Origin: Voacanga thouarsii
Taxonomy: Eukaryota; Streptophyta; Magnoliopsida; Gentianales; Apocynaceae
Direction of reading: 5' to 3'
Assembly: GCA_026120185.1 (NCBI GenBank)
Contig: JANUWF010001726.1
Span: 1,446,501-1,510,500 of the forward strand
DNA: 64,000 bases
The notes below the pieces were generated by a model, which was not told the origin of the DNA, did not search any database, and saw only the letters and a list, made by a program, of their open reading frames with translations. The position numbers and the translations under genes were made by a program. This document shows, piece after piece, positions 10,426-22,423 of this stretch (positions are counted from its first letter, which is position 1; each line of letters opens with the position of its first letter).

Positions 10426-12426
10426 TGTTGGATTGTATGCCCTTTTAGACTAAGTTTTTGATGTAAAATCGAATATTTTAATAAAAGAATTTATTTTCAG
10501 AATTTGTTTGTGAATTTTCTTTTTGTTTGTGCACAATTTCATTTGGAACAGACCTATTATGTTTAAATAAGTGATCCATGTGAATGGTAGTGTTTCACAG
10601 TAAGGTATGGATCACGGGTTATTTAACACATAAATATTTGTTCTTGACCTATTGATGAGAATGGGAATCTCATCATGTTTAGGTTATTATGTTATGAATT
10701 TCAAATGGTGAATGGCTTACCTTTGACTACTCACTTCATGACATAAGTGTATTTCGAATACGTAAGACAAGACCTGTAGTAGTGGTTTCTAAAAGTACTA
10801 TATGATAGAAACCTAGACTACTACCATTACAGCATGGACTAGTACTCTACGACTTGAGTATGAGTTGGTGGTCTGACGAAGTTGGAAGTATATGCTTTGA
10901 TATACTATAGTTGAGGTTCTATAGTAGAACTAATATACTTGCATATTGGGTTTATGTAACCAGTTAGTTAAGACAGATTTGTACAAGATAGTTTCTACAC
11001 TATATTTCCCCTTGTGGTTGTCTGAATGATCTAAAATAACCAGGGCCCTGGAAAACATGACTTGGATGTTTGCTTTATGGTAGCTTTCTTGGAAAGCGAA
11101 AACACTCTAGGAAGTCGTGGATCATTGGACTAGAAGCTTAAGGATGGTAGATGTCATTTAGAGGGGTGTTAGTACACTTCTTTTTCTCTAAATGTACGGT
11201 GATGTGTAAAGGGGTATTTTAGTTATTTCACCTGTAGGTCGGAGACTTTGCTAACGCAGCATTGTCCTTGGGGTCAATATTTCCTTATGGTGATATTAGG
11301 AAATATTTAAAATGCAAAATACAACTATTTATATAGTAGAGGTATTTTGGTCATTTTAGCAACCAATGCGATGTGTCTTTTTGGTCCTCGGAATAGCCCG
11401 TAAGTCCTAATTAGTTTTGAGTTGAGGAATTGGTCTCAGTTCAAGAGGATTTTATTTTATTCAGGATGTCTAATTTATTATTAGACTGGAATAAAATAAA
11501 TAAATAAATAAAATAAAAATAGGAGTTGAGAGAAATTAATTATTTGGTTTAATTGGTTAATTAATTATTCAGAGCTTAGGTCCAGTTTGGATAATTAGGA
11601 AATTAACCTGGGCTTAAACTAGAGGGAAATAATTAATGGTTAATTATTTATTAGATTATTTATATAAGCCCAAGAAATAAATAATTAAAGTTTAATTATT
11701 TTGGTTCATTTAAGCTCATTAATTATTTATTGGGTTATTTCTATAAGCCCAGAAAATAAATTCCAATAAATAATTAATATTTATTATTTTGGGCCTTTTG
11801 GGTCTAAGAAAATAATAAATATTATTTTGGCCCAATACCTTAGACCGTAGGGTTTTTTCCAGATACGGTTCAGATGAGTTTAGGATTAAGCCAAACTTAT
11901 TCTCTGAATAACATCCGGGTGTTTGAAATATGATATCCCAGGGGATATGTTTATTAGATAATTGGAGATCTAGTTTTGGCTAACAATAAACAAGACACTT
12001 GGAATAGCAAACCCTAATCTCCCTAAGCTCTCTCTCCCTCACGCCTCTCTTCTCTCACATAGCTCTCTCTCTCACGTGAGGCTCTTATTCTTGGTACTTT
12101 GCTAACTAATAGCAGTGGAACCAAGAAGGATTGAGATCACTCTTCTTTACTGTTGTGTTCACCGACAAGAAGTTGGGCAGTGACATATTCTGAGAGCTGA
12201 AAAGCTTGGCATTAACGCACCTAAGGAGAAGCAGGAGATTGGAAGGATTACAACCGCTAGCTTCTTCAAGCGGGCAAGGCGAAGCTATTCCCGTCGTTCA
12301 GTCCACTCCTATACAACCTAGTAGGTTTAAAGCATGTAAAGATATGATCTTAACGCTTCCGTGAAGCCATTAAGGCTTGTAGTTTTTTTTCTCCCGTGAA
12401 CATGCTCCCCTGTTTTTATTCCTTCA
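10426..12426 (+). repeat. COP-A 3' LTR
   Basis: This copy is 2001 bp, from TGTTGGATTG to TTCCTTCA. The (TTTTA)n run near 11449 is shorter than in the 5' LTR, and there is a small extra insertion near 11757-11770. The remaining differences are scattered single changes, so the element is not recent. Confidence 0.95.
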
Positions 12427-12431
12427 GACTC
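12427..12431. repeat. Target-site duplication of COP-A, right (GACTC)
   Basis: This is the partner of 2751-2755. It follows the terminal TTCA of the 3' LTR without a gap. Confidence 0.95.
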
Positions 12432-13827
12432 ATCACAAGAGCTTCGTGTACAGGAAAGCTATGAGACACAGGTACCCCAATTTCTTGACTTGAAATGTGA
12501 ATTTGTATTTAATAATTGGCTGTCGCGGAATATAACTATCATTACTGGATATCGTGTTGATGTTGAGACATTTTTTAATTTTGCTAATATTCTGAATATG
12601 TTTAAATCACTTGGATGGGGGGCTTTACTGTCGGTAAATGAAAAATTGTACACCACATTGGTTTGAGAATTTTATTCTAACCTAAGAAAAGGAAGGCTTG
12701 AGGAGACTGGTGAGGGATTTATGGTTCAGTGGTACACCTCTAAAGTAGGCTGTGTAAATATAAAATTAGATTATAGAATGCTGAATCGAATATGTGGAGT
12801 TAGAGATGGAGGAGTTCAATTTTTTAAAATGTATAAATTTCCAGAAGAGTTGTACCTGTTTAATTTGGTAAGATTTGAAGTTAAGTTCTTTGGAGGCAGG
12901 AGTTTCAAAAATTCAAATGATCAAAACTCAAAATGGCTAAATAGATTCGAGAGAATTCTGCACTACATGGTGTCAACCATAGTGGTACCAAGCTTTGGAC
13001 ACAAAACATCAGTGAATATTGGCCCTATCAGAGGGAAGGCATATTAGTTTTGGAATTTTTTGGCAGTGAAGCTAATGCTCCAATCAAGAAATACCTCACA
13101 CAAGGCCCTGCCATATGGAAATCTCTTGACCAAATTTTTTAAACATTTCAATGTGAATCTCAGTGCAAGTACCCCTGGAAAAGTTTAATATTTACAGCAC
13201 AGAATCTTTTGAGAAAATGGGCTTTATACAAGTGAACATTCAATGTGTTCTGTTTAGGGATGTTTCAGATGAGGAAAGGGAAAATTTGACCAAAATCAAA
13301 GCTGAGGGAAAGAAAACTGCACCTACTGCCTCAACAGGAACAAAATGGAAGGCTGAAATAGCAGAAGAATCCCCAAATTAAGACAAGTAGAGAATTGAGG
13401 AGAGTGGACTATCTCAAAGCATTTTGAATGCTGTATATATTTTGTCTGAAAAATTTGATAGATTTAGCACAAAAGTTAAGACTAAACTGTAAAACTTGAG
13501 AAATCGATTGAGTAATATAGAGGGAAAGAAAGCAGAAAAAACTACTGGAGAAGTCTCCGAGAAGCAAGCCATTCTACCACAACAAGAAGATGAGCCTGCA
13601 AAGGATTCTGGATATCCCTTGACACTGAGAAAGCTATCACTGAAGAAGTTCCAGCTCTACCCACTACAGCACCTACAGTTGAACATATTCCATCCAAGCC
13701 AGTTGAAATGATGCCTACTGCACCCTCTGTTGACCTAGCTATTGCTACAAAGGACAAGCTAATTCCACCTGGTAGCTTATCGGGACGCAAGGTGAAACAT
13801 GTGGTCATCAAAAGAAAGTACAGCTGA
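12432..13827 (+). pseudogene. Envelope-like/putative plant transposon protein ORF of SIRE-1, main part
   Basis: Continuing after the COP-A insertion, the frame reads through to about 13046 with one TGA at 12664-12666. It contains LV-stop-EFYSNLRKG, then CGVRDGG, NRFERILHYMVSTIVVPSFG and a C-terminal Lys/Glu/Thr/Pro-rich tail ending at TGA 13825-13827. The EFYxNL block and the later LHYxVSxIVVPxxGH block match, by recall, the plant-only putative transposon protein domain (Pfam PF20167 type) often linked to retroelements. SIRE elements carry an envelope-like ORF at this position. A frameshift separates the segment after 13047 from that at 13163-13381. No transmembrane segment was evident, so an envelope function is only positional. 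Confidence 0.6.
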
Positions 13828-14141
13828 ATTGCTAGACAATATTCCAAGAAGGGTGCCAGTAGTAAGCCTGAGACCGTCCACATTTCCTAATTTGCACATG
13901 ATGTCTGCTGCCTGCTAACTTTTTAGGCAACATTCAATCTGATGAACAATGTTATGATTTCTGCTTTACGTTTTTTGTATGAATAATTTTGCTTTTATTG
14001 ATCCTTCTGTTAATATGTTTACTACCTCAACGGGGGACTGACCTTCTACACTATATTTCTATCTTACCATTCTCCTACTTGATTTCTTACTTTTTCTCTT
14101 CTGCTACAATCTTTTTGATTGATACCAAAGGAGGAGAAATA

Positions 14142-14360
14142 AATATGGAGTATGATGGATCGTGGTTATATATGATGGATTGTGATAAATAAGGAGTATG
14201 AATATGGAGTATGATGGGTTGTAGTTATATGTGTGTATGAAGAGAAGATTGTGGTTATATATATGATGGATTGTGATAAATATGGAGTATGAATATGAAG
14301 TATGATGGATTGTGGTTATAAATGTGTATGTAAGGAGAAGATTGTGCTTGTGAGTTGGGT
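14142..14360 (+). repeat. Degenerate tandem repeat in SIRE-1 spacer
   Basis: Three imperfect copies start at 14142, 14201 and 14292, each opening with AATATGRAGTATGATGG and continuing with TGTGGTTATA-type phrases. Copy lengths differ (59, 91 and about 70 bases). A minus-strand ORF across it (14104-14457) is a by-product of the repeat. Confidence 0.85.
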
Positions 14361-15090
14361 GTGGAGATGATTGTGCTTGTGAGTTTTGTGTGCACAATAG
14401 ATGATGGTTATTTGAGTGAATGCTTACGAAAATTGTGTTATTTCTCTTTGATTGCACAGTGAAAAACTTATGTTGAAATACCTTGTGAAAACTGGGTTTA
14501 ATTAATTTGGATAATTATTGATCTATCTTTGTGAAAATTCTGCTTTACCCTACACAAACACAAGGGGAGTTTTGGATCCTAGAATTGTTACTCCAAAACA
14601 CCAGTCCAGACATCCCTTTACAAGAAGTGATCTTCTACCTTATTTTAACCTATTTTGGATGTACGATTCGGAAATCCAAAAATTTAAATTCCTGTTTGGT
14701 TTTTCAACACACTTTTTTGTTAATATTTCTTTTTCCTACTAATCATATATGCACATACATAGGGGGAGTATTGTTGTTGATGATTTATTCTCTACACCTT
14801 TTCATGTACATACTCATACTTTTTTTTTTTTTTTTTGGTGATCCTTATTGGGCTATTTCCATGTGAAATAGTCCTCTTTTTGGAAAGGAGGAGGATAAGG
14901 AGGTTGGTTGCGCCATAGGCTCATTGAGCCATGTTTAATGCTTCTTATCTTAATCTCATAAGCATTCTTTGAGTCCTATAATGAAAGAACTCATTTCAGT
15001 AAAAAATATTCTTATTTCTCTCGGTCTAACATATTCATACTGTTTATATATTTTTTTATGTCACAATCCTATTAAATTTGTCATCACTAA

Positions 15091-15103
15091 AAAACGAGGA
15101 GAT
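15091..15103 (+). promoter_or_regulatory. SIRE-1 polypurine tract
   Basis: AAAACGAGGAGAT precedes the TGTTAGCC LTR start. Together with the preceding TTGTCATCACTAAA it matches the usual SIRE-type signature before the 3' LTR. Confidence 0.75.
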
Positions 15104-16411
15104 TGTTAGCCCTAAAGGGAATTCTCCTGTATTCTGATTTATGACAAACATTTATGAGATCTAACTTATGTGATCTATATGTGATAGGACATGTTTGACC
15201 TCAATTCTTTCAAGGTGTACTAATGAGACTGCTAAGTAACTCTTAAGCAAATGGAATCCAAAAGAGTGGCTGATCAAGTATAACTCCAGCTTAAGAGATT
15301 GCATACCGAGATGCTCTTGTGAAGAATCATAGATTAGGAATTACCATTGAGGTATTATTTGTAAATTCCTATATCTCTTTACCTTATGTTCAATTTGTTT
15401 TACCTTGAAGTACTTACAAATGATTTTAAAAATTATTTATAAATCTGGATTTTTGGTTAAAGTAGTTTTTGGATAGGCTTCTGAATCCAAAACACCATTC
15501 AATGATCTGAAGCATTTTCAAAATATAACTCTTTGATTAAATTAGCATTTTGGACTCACCTTTTTAGACGCACATCCTTCCACTTTATGAATCCAAAACC
15601 CTGAAAATTCTGATAGAGGTAACTAGCCGTTGGGACTTCGGGTTTGGCTCTTATAAAAGCTTCAAAAACCTGATTTTGAAATAGATTTTTGGTGCTAACT
15701 CTTTCAGAAACACTCTTACACTTCAGATCATAAAAATCCCTCTTTGTATTTGTGCTTCAAAGTAAGATTGAATCAATCAAAAGGTAAAAATTTACTAGTG
15801 CCTAGTTGTTTATATCTGCTTAATCTGTGAGTTATTTCTGTAATTTATCTTTAATCAGCTTTGTATCAAGATTAAAGAGGTAAAACCCAGTTATGGTGAG
15901 CCTTGATTGTTGTGTTTAAAGAGATTGGGTGTAAAATCAAGGTTGGTGATCCTCTTGTGTAATATTGGTATTGCCTACCACCATTGATTTGGAAAAAAGT
16001 TTGAGTAAGTTGTGTTGAAATCCTTAAGTGTTAACTTAAGGTAGTGGATGTAGATCATTCAAAGATCGAATCACTATAAATCCTTGGGTCTACTTTTGTG
16101 CACTTTATCTGATTTTTTTTTTTGTATTTTCGTTGGTCATCAAATCTTAAATGCCTTAACTTTTTCTCTAAAATTATTGATCCATTCAAGGTTCCTTGTG
16201 TTCTATAGTAAGCTTGTACTTGATAGCTCAACTACCCATCTTAAATACATACTATTCTCTTTCCATTCAGTACTAATTTAAAAGATCCCTAATTGTCTCT
16301 TAAAGCTGCGAAGTATATTTTGACATTCTATTCGCCCCTTTCAAAAGACATCAAATTTTTAATTTACATTTATTTGCCATAAACCTTATTCACCCCCTCT
16401 AAGGTTTGTCA
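15104..16411 (+). repeat. SIRE-1 3' LTR
   Basis: It begins with TGTTAGCCCTAAAGG and is proposed to end with AAGGTTTGTCA at 16411 (1308 bp). A TATA-like TTATAAAAGC is at 15651-15660. The CACCCCCTCT phrase just before the end is typical of SIRE LTR ends. No second LTR copy is in the window, so the right end rests on the TG..CA rule and the end phrase. Confidence 0.7.
15651..15660 (+). promoter_or_regulatory. TATA box of SIRE-1 LTR
   Basis: TTATAAAAGC stands about 550 bp into the LTR, as expected for the U3/R boundary. Confidence 0.55.
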
Positions 16412-19400
16412 TAAATATTAGTAAATATTGTATTAGATATGACCCACTATGAGAATACTTAATGGGACATATCATACATGCTTCTCTTCCAAATAGGGAT
16501 ATTATAAGTCATTTGACCAGAATTCATAATAGTAGCCTATTTAATAGACTCTATATATTGACATAATCTTAAGTTATCTTTTACTAGATGATTAGTAAGA
16601 CTACTGTTAGATATAGAATAAGTTAGTGGGAGGAATATGAACAACAATGAAGGAATTTGTCCCTCTCATTCTTGAGAGAGATATCTATGAGTCCCTTGAT
16701 GAATTAAACTGTTAAAATGTATGGCCGTGCTCAAATATATCAATTAAAGATATTGATATCATTTATTTGAACTATTTGAATGGTTTACTTAGAAATCAAG
16801 AAATAATTGATTAAGCTTTATAAGGATGACATGTTCCATTCTTTATACTTAATCGGAATATCATGTGACAAAAAGATTAAATATCAAATTGTGGTTTAGT
16901 TCAAAGAGATCACCAATCTTCATTTTAACCTGAGTAGTTTTAATATTTTGTTAGAAACCGTTTATAACTTGCGAGCCATATAAATGTGATTTGGACACAC
17001 TATCAGTGTTAAATAAACCTATAACTTCACATATTAAGTGAACAATTTAGGTTGTTTTTTTTGTGACCATATTCGATGTATCTAAAAATGTATCTAATTC
17101 ATTGTATCTAGAAATATGTTTAGATTCATTGTATCTAAAAAGATGTTCGGGTTCGACGTATCTGAAGGACGTCTAGATTCTTTTTATCTGGTTTGGTAGA
17201 TTAATCAGTATACTATCAAGATTTTCTGAGAACTTTATCATATCTTTTGAACTTAATTTGATTTCAAATAAGATATAATACGATATTACTAGAGGTTGTT
17301 GAGAAGAAAACTCTCAACATTTTTCGGTCTTAATATATCAGAATTCAGTCATCTGATCAGAAGACTCTCTCTACCAGTTATTATTCTTAGACTGGAAAAA
17401 AAAAATACCTCCTTAACCGTAGGTACCGCTTGGGTTATGGACTCAGTTTGCTATGTGCAGCTTGTAGACGACACTCATAAGTAGTAGCGCCTGTGATCTC
17501 ATAAGAGGTAACACTAATGGTTTTAGATAGAGGAGGATATTCCATGAATTCTCAAAATGTGCAACACTCTAATCTAGTTGTCTTGCTATTTAACTTAGAT
17601 TCTATAAGGATTCGTTGATGTTTTTCCATATTTCAGAGTCCACAAATTTCTTTAGTCATATCCTTGCTTGGTTTTGAGATTTACATTTTTGTTGGGATTG
17701 GATGCAATATCTCACTCTCCTCCAACTCTAACCACTCTGCCTCTACTTTTCAGAAACAGTCATATCCCCAATGAGCATTTATTTGTTTCTTCTTTCCCCA
17801 TACTCTACTGGTAGCACTCTTACCACACTGACTGCCCCTTTTAGGTTGTCCAGCCCTCTCTGCAGCTTATACCTCCTTTTTTTTTTATTGTTCCCTTCTT
17901 TTTTGGATATGAGAGAGTGGTGTAAATTAACTAGGTAAAGGTGATATCTCTGCTTGGATGGATGGCTTGCTATACTGACTGGGTTGAGGTAAAGTAGTCG
18001 TCTACTCAGAGACTTGAGGTGTGGTAATAGTTAACACCATTCATCCCCTTTTAGCTTGGAAAGTTACCTTTTGTTTTTGTTGGTCCTTGTCTAATATGCT
18101 TTATGGCTATTTCTTTTTTAAAGAAGGATTTTTCCCACCTAACCTCTAAAAAACACTTGGAGCAAGGGGCAATATCTTTTCCTATTGATCATATTACTTC
18201 CTACCCCTCGAGTTCTTCGAGTGATAAATTCTTCGGAATAGTTCCTGATCATCGAGTTCAACTTTCAACCATGGAGTGCTTTTTTGCAAATATCTCTCTT
18301 AAATTTGAGACACACTAATTGGCATGGCAGGTTCTTCTCTCTGACAATTGATGTCGCAAATCAAATGGCTGCTCTACTTTCCTCTTCCATACTTGTGTGA
18401 CCCCTAATTTTTTTATATTTCTAAAAGGAAACTATATTTATAACAAACCCAGAGAATGGGTTTGAGTCTACCAGTAACTAATTAAATGTTTTCAAATTTT
18501 AACATGACTAGTCATTTTTGCTTGTCAACAACTCAATTTTATTCATATTTAGCAAAATTTGTTTTAGTTTTCACGTCCATTGCATTAGGTTGGAAAATAT
18601 TCAGTCAGCCACAATGTTCATGTCAATTAGACTTAAGTCATGACATCTCTTTTTCCTTCTCTTTGTAAATGTGTCAAACTAATTGTTTCATAATCAAAAT
18701 GTAACAAAAACACGACATAAGTATTTGTATAAATCGGGTTAGGTGGTGATTGCAAATGCATCATAAGTACAGTTACTAATCATTTATTTGATAAACTTTT
18801 ACTATTAACAAATTATGAGATTAGATTAAATTCATTTGGTATAAAACTAACAGACAACTAATAATGCAATAGTTTCATGGTCCAAATTATAAAATATAAA
18901 CAAAATCTTGGTAAGAAATTCTTATTTGATACTTTGAAATATTTTTATAATAATAACAGTTTTTAAATTTTGAATAATTACCTTTAAGTTTTTAAAAATA
19001 TAAATTAATATTTATAAGATTAATTACTTAAAATAAAAAAGAATTTTTTTTAAACTAAAAAAAGAATGAGAGGGAAGCCACAGTCTTGGAGGTTCTTAGG
19101 TCAGTCTGTGCCTACCATTGGGTTGGGGACAAAGATGTTTCCAACCCAAAGGGAAAAAGAGGTTTAGGTGTTCTCATATTGAAGGCTTGGAAAGGAAGGA
19201 ATTTTGAGGAGGCTGGTGACTGTTTTCGACATGTATTGTATTGAGTTGTTTAGTTTTCTTCATTTGGATCCATAAGAGTGAGCTATTTTGGCTCATCATG
19301 TTAGAATAGTTTCAAAACATCACTATATATTGCTCGATTAAAAATACATACATATTATTACCTTACGAAAAGGGGAGCCGATGGAACTGTCAATTGGCTA

Positions 19401-20286
19401 CTCTTCCGATGAACATAAACAATCCGATGAAAAATGAATGGTTGAGTCAGACCTTTTAAAAGATGTAAGTTTCTTGAACTTACTATAGAAAGGGTCCAAG
19501 AAAGTAGAAATATTGCATGTGAAAGCAAAACAAAACTGAACGCGGTGTATTTCAATTAAAATGATCAATGAATTCAAAACACTAGAATTGATAATCAAAA
19601 CAACATAAAACGGAAAGTTTGTAATCAAATGAGTAAAGAAAACTGTAAAGCAAATGTAACCAAAGCCGTAAACAAAGCTGTAAACAAAATTCTAAGAAAA
19701 GCTGTAAATGAAAATAGTAAAGAAAATATAGGGAAAGGGAATTGAAAACTGGAAAAATTTTGGTAATTTGGTTTGAGATGATTGTTGTTGGATTCTTCAA
19801 TCTTAGATCCCTACTTGCTTTATACTCGCAGTGGCATGGTTACCGACTTTCCGAATGTGGAGAGGATCCCGCTTCGTGGCCCGTCCTTGGCAGTTGAGAA
19901 CGGTAGTATCTTGCCAGTCGTGCCGCGATGCGAGGGTGATGGCTCATCGGCTCCTAGTTCCTATGTTGACCTGGTACAGTAGCTGAAGATTTTCCTTAAC
20001 GCCATCATCCGTTTGGCAGAATTCATATTGGCTTCAGCTGAAAGTTACCGTTGCAATGGATTGGCTAAAAATAACGTTAACATATGCCCTTTCGAGTCCC
20101 GTTGCTTTGATGGCGCGAATAGGTGAAGCGGTAGGAATCGTATCTTTTTAATTCATAGCCTTCTTTTTATTTTGACAAAGTTGGAATGTCCCAATTGTTG
20201 TGGAAGGGTGTCGACTCCTTGGCTTCGAAGCTCGCGAATGGCTAGTCTTTTTAATCTCCTCTTTAAATTGCCGTGGTCCCCAGCAT
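16412..20286. other. Unassigned AT-rich DNA between SIRE-1 and a gypsy solo LTR
   Basis: I see no convincing gene here. The first part (to about 17500) has the look of an old LTR and includes the small tandem array at 17072-17177. The part at 17690-18350 has weak codon-like stretches on both strands but no family I recognise. The part at 19340-19780 carries repeated GTAAACAAAGCTGTAAAC-like phrases. The part at 19800-20280 is more GC-rich with a short open frame at 19782-19982 of unknown meaning. Confidence 0.5.
17072..17177 (+). repeat. Four tandem copies of a 26-27 bp unit
   Basis: Units start at 17072, 17098, 17125 and 17152. Each reads roughly TTCATTGTATCTARAAATAT plus a short tail. The copies differ at several positions. 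Confidence 0.85.
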
Positions 20287-20291
20287 TCCTT
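20287..20291. repeat. TSD of solo LTR 20292-22318 (TCCTT), left
   Basis: TCCTT is repeated exactly at 22319-22323, directly after the LTR end. Confidence 0.9.
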
Positions 20292-22318
20292 TGATAGAGC
20301 CTAAATTAGTCATATTTTTCCTAGTTATTTGATATTATTTTGTGATACATTTTGTGAAATAACTAGCCATATTCCTTCATATTTGAGATTTTACCCTTGA
20401 AAAGGTATTTTGTGCATTATTTCAGATTTTATGGGTAAAATAAAGCAAAATCATCACAAAGCAGAATATAGGCGGTGCCGATTTCGAGAAAGACAGCCGG
20501 TGCCGGTCTTCCACTGGAAAAATAGGGAAGTGCAGAGCAATTGAAAGAGCAAAGGAATTGAATTGGAATTGGAAACAAAGAAACAATGTCGGTTGGCTTC
20601 ATGGCTCACTTGGGCCGACAACAAGACAGAAATTACAGTAGCTGCAAAACAAAAGAAAGAAGTGAATTCAGTGGGCCAAAAGAAGAGTCAACAAAAGTGG
20701 CTAAACTAAAGGACAAAAGCTGAATCAATTCGGTGGCTAAGAAAGCAAAAGCAACAGGAGAAAATGTAATTTCGGTTCAGGGCTCCATGCAAGCCAACGG
20801 ATAGCAAGAAGAAAGCCGACAACGACAGCAACAATTGACCAAAGCAGAATTTCGGTGGGGCCAAGGTAGATGTGGAAGTCAACAGTTGTGGCTACAGAAG
20901 GAAAAAGAAACAGCTCGGTTTGCAATCAGCAAGGAAGACTATCGATGGATGGTATGCGGCTCAATTGAGCCAAGGCAACAAAAGAAAGGGACAGCAAAAG
21001 AAAATAGCTTCGGTGGCTTCAAGAAAAATTTTGCACGGCTGAAATTGAAGCCAAAATCAGACAATTCCAATTCCAAAATCAACATCAATTGCAACTTCAG
21101 CAGACATGACTACACGACAAAAGCAAAGTCCAAAATAAAATTAGAAGTCCAAATTGATTCAATTTCACAAAAAGTCAAGGTGGTGGACCTATTTAGTTTT
21201 ATTTAGGTTTTTATTTTAGCTTTTATTACTCTTTTTTGGTTTTGGATTATTTTTAGGTAATTTCTTCTTCTTTACTTAGGACTCTTTTAGGAGCTTTGTA
21301 AGCCTATAAATAAAGGCCATTGTACATAGAAAAGGGGAGGTGCACAATATATGGACTTAGATTTATTTTTAAGTGCATCACCAATATTCTCTTGAGATGA
21401 ATAATTCAAGGAGGGTTGTACAAGAAGGTTTATGAAGGGAGAAGAAGAAGGCTTGTCTATGGGTATCTATTTCTTTCCTTTGTTTTCTTTTTCTTGACAA
21501 TGATATATTAATTGTTTTATTGTAATTCAACGTTGTTTAGATATTCATGATATTTAGAGTTGTTTGATCTTTTGATTAATTGGTTATTATTCTTGGTATT
21601 CAATTACTTGTACTAATTACGAGATTAGTTGGTTGGTTCTATCTATTAACTTGCTGGACCAAAGGGGGTTGATGGTAGTTTCAATTTATTAATTTCATAT
21701 TCTGTTGGCTATTGACTTGTTGGACCAAAGGGGATTGATTGCTTATAACTAGTAATTGAAGGTTAATTATGTCTTCCGAGACCAAGGGTTCATTGATTAA
21801 TTTCATGTTTTGAATTTTCCGAGACTAAGAGAATTTAATTAAGGATTGTGTTTAATGCGTCTTTTGGATGAATTAGTTGATATGAACCAAGTGATTCTAA
21901 TTTATCTAGAAGATAGTGATTTCATAGATTGACCATCAAAGTGAGTCTACTTTAATCCTTCATGATGCCAAGACAATAACTAGATATGATAATGATTGGG
22001 TTCTTTAAGATCATGTTTGTCTAAACAATGGCTTGAGTTACATACTTTTCCATCCTTGACATATATATATTTTTATTTTGATTTTCTTTTCTTTTATTTT
22101 TCTTTTTTATTTTTATTTTTATTTTTTTTTCACTTTATCGAGTCAGTTAAACAATGAAAAAAAGGTAATTAATGTCTACTTGTTCCTTGAGGATCGACAC
22201 TCGTTTGAACCCTATGCTCGGTTAATAATGAGTGATTTGGGTTGAACGTTTTAATTTAACTTGATTGGGAATGTGCTTAGTTTTTGTATGATTTTTATAC
22301 CCAAGTCTGGACACATCA
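20292..22318 (+). repeat. Ty3/gypsy (Athila/Tat-like) solo LTR
   Basis: A 2027-bp unit starts TGATAGAGCCTAAATTAG and ends CTGGACACATCA. It is flanked on both sides by TCCTT (20287-20291 and 22319-22323), with no internal retroelement region, so it is a solo LTR left by LTR-LTR recombination. Its start is clearly related to the start of the minus-strand solo LTR ending at 27428: both share CATATTCCTTCATATTTGA and a GTTCCTTGAGGATCGA phrase near the end. A TATA-like CTATAAATAAAGG is near 21304. Short ORFs inside (20835-21206 and others) do not match any family. Confidence 0.92.
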
Positions 22319-22323
22319 TCCTT
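22319..22323. repeat. TSD of solo LTR 20292-22318 (TCCTT), right
   Basis: This is the partner of 20287-20291. Confidence 0.9.
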
Positions 22324-22423
22324 CTTTTGCAATAACTCTATCTTGATCAGACTTCTATCTTTTTTTGTAAAATTCACCCCTATTTTCTGCATATTTCTTG
22401 GATTGACAAACATCTGAATCTCC

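Larger units (their letters stand above)
2756..12426 (+). mobile_element. COP-A: full-length Ty1/copia retrotransposon (Angela/BARE-like), decayed
   Basis: This is a structurally complete 9.67 kb copia element: 5' LTR, primer-binding site, 1.8 kb leader, gag-pol, polypurine tract and 3' LTR, flanked by a perfect 5-bp TSD. Long LTRs opening with TGTTG and a nearby ATGCCCT phrase, plus a long leader, fit the Angela/BARE group; that lineage is an inference. Domain order is gag, protease, integrase, RT, RNase H, which defines copia. At least eight stops or frame breaks make it non-autonomous. It splits the envelope-like ORF of SIRE-1, so it is the younger of the two. Confidence 0.95.
13828..15103 (+). 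other. SIRE-1 spacer between envelope-like ORF and 3' LTR
   Basis: The stretch is non-coding. It contains a first purine tract (about 14126-14140), a degenerate tandem array (14142-14360), a second purine run near 14760, an 18-T run at about 14820, and the final polypurine tract. Two purine-rich tracts flanking a repeat-rich spacer are a usual arrangement downstream of the envelope-like ORF in SIRE elements (recalled). Confidence 0.6.
1938..16411 (+). mobile_element. SIRE-1: 5'-truncated SIRE-type Ty1/copia element, host of COP-A
   Basis: The order RNase H end, envelope-like ORF, tandem-repeat spacer, polypurine tract and 3' LTR is that of SIRE/Maximus copia elements. Removing COP-A (2756-12426 plus one TSD copy) leaves about 4.8 kb of SIRE-1. 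Its gag, integrase and most of its RT are missing, because minus-strand gypsy sequence abuts the RNase H at about 1937. No 5' LTR is in the window, so no LTR divergence or TSD can be read for this element. Confidence 0.7.

Noticed and set aside
14104..14457. 117-codon minus-strand ORF rich in His, Thr, Ser and Tyr
   Set aside because: It spans a tandem repeat and simply mirrors it. No start context or family supports it.
17690..18350. Weak coding-like signal on both strands
   Set aside because: Many stops in every frame and no family recalled. It could be an old env-like or gag relic, but that cannot be supported.
20835..21206. 123-codon ORF in the gypsy solo LTR, considered as a gene
   Set aside because: It lies wholly inside an LTR with a perfect TSD, is Lys/Gln-rich and of low complexity, and has no recognisable domain.
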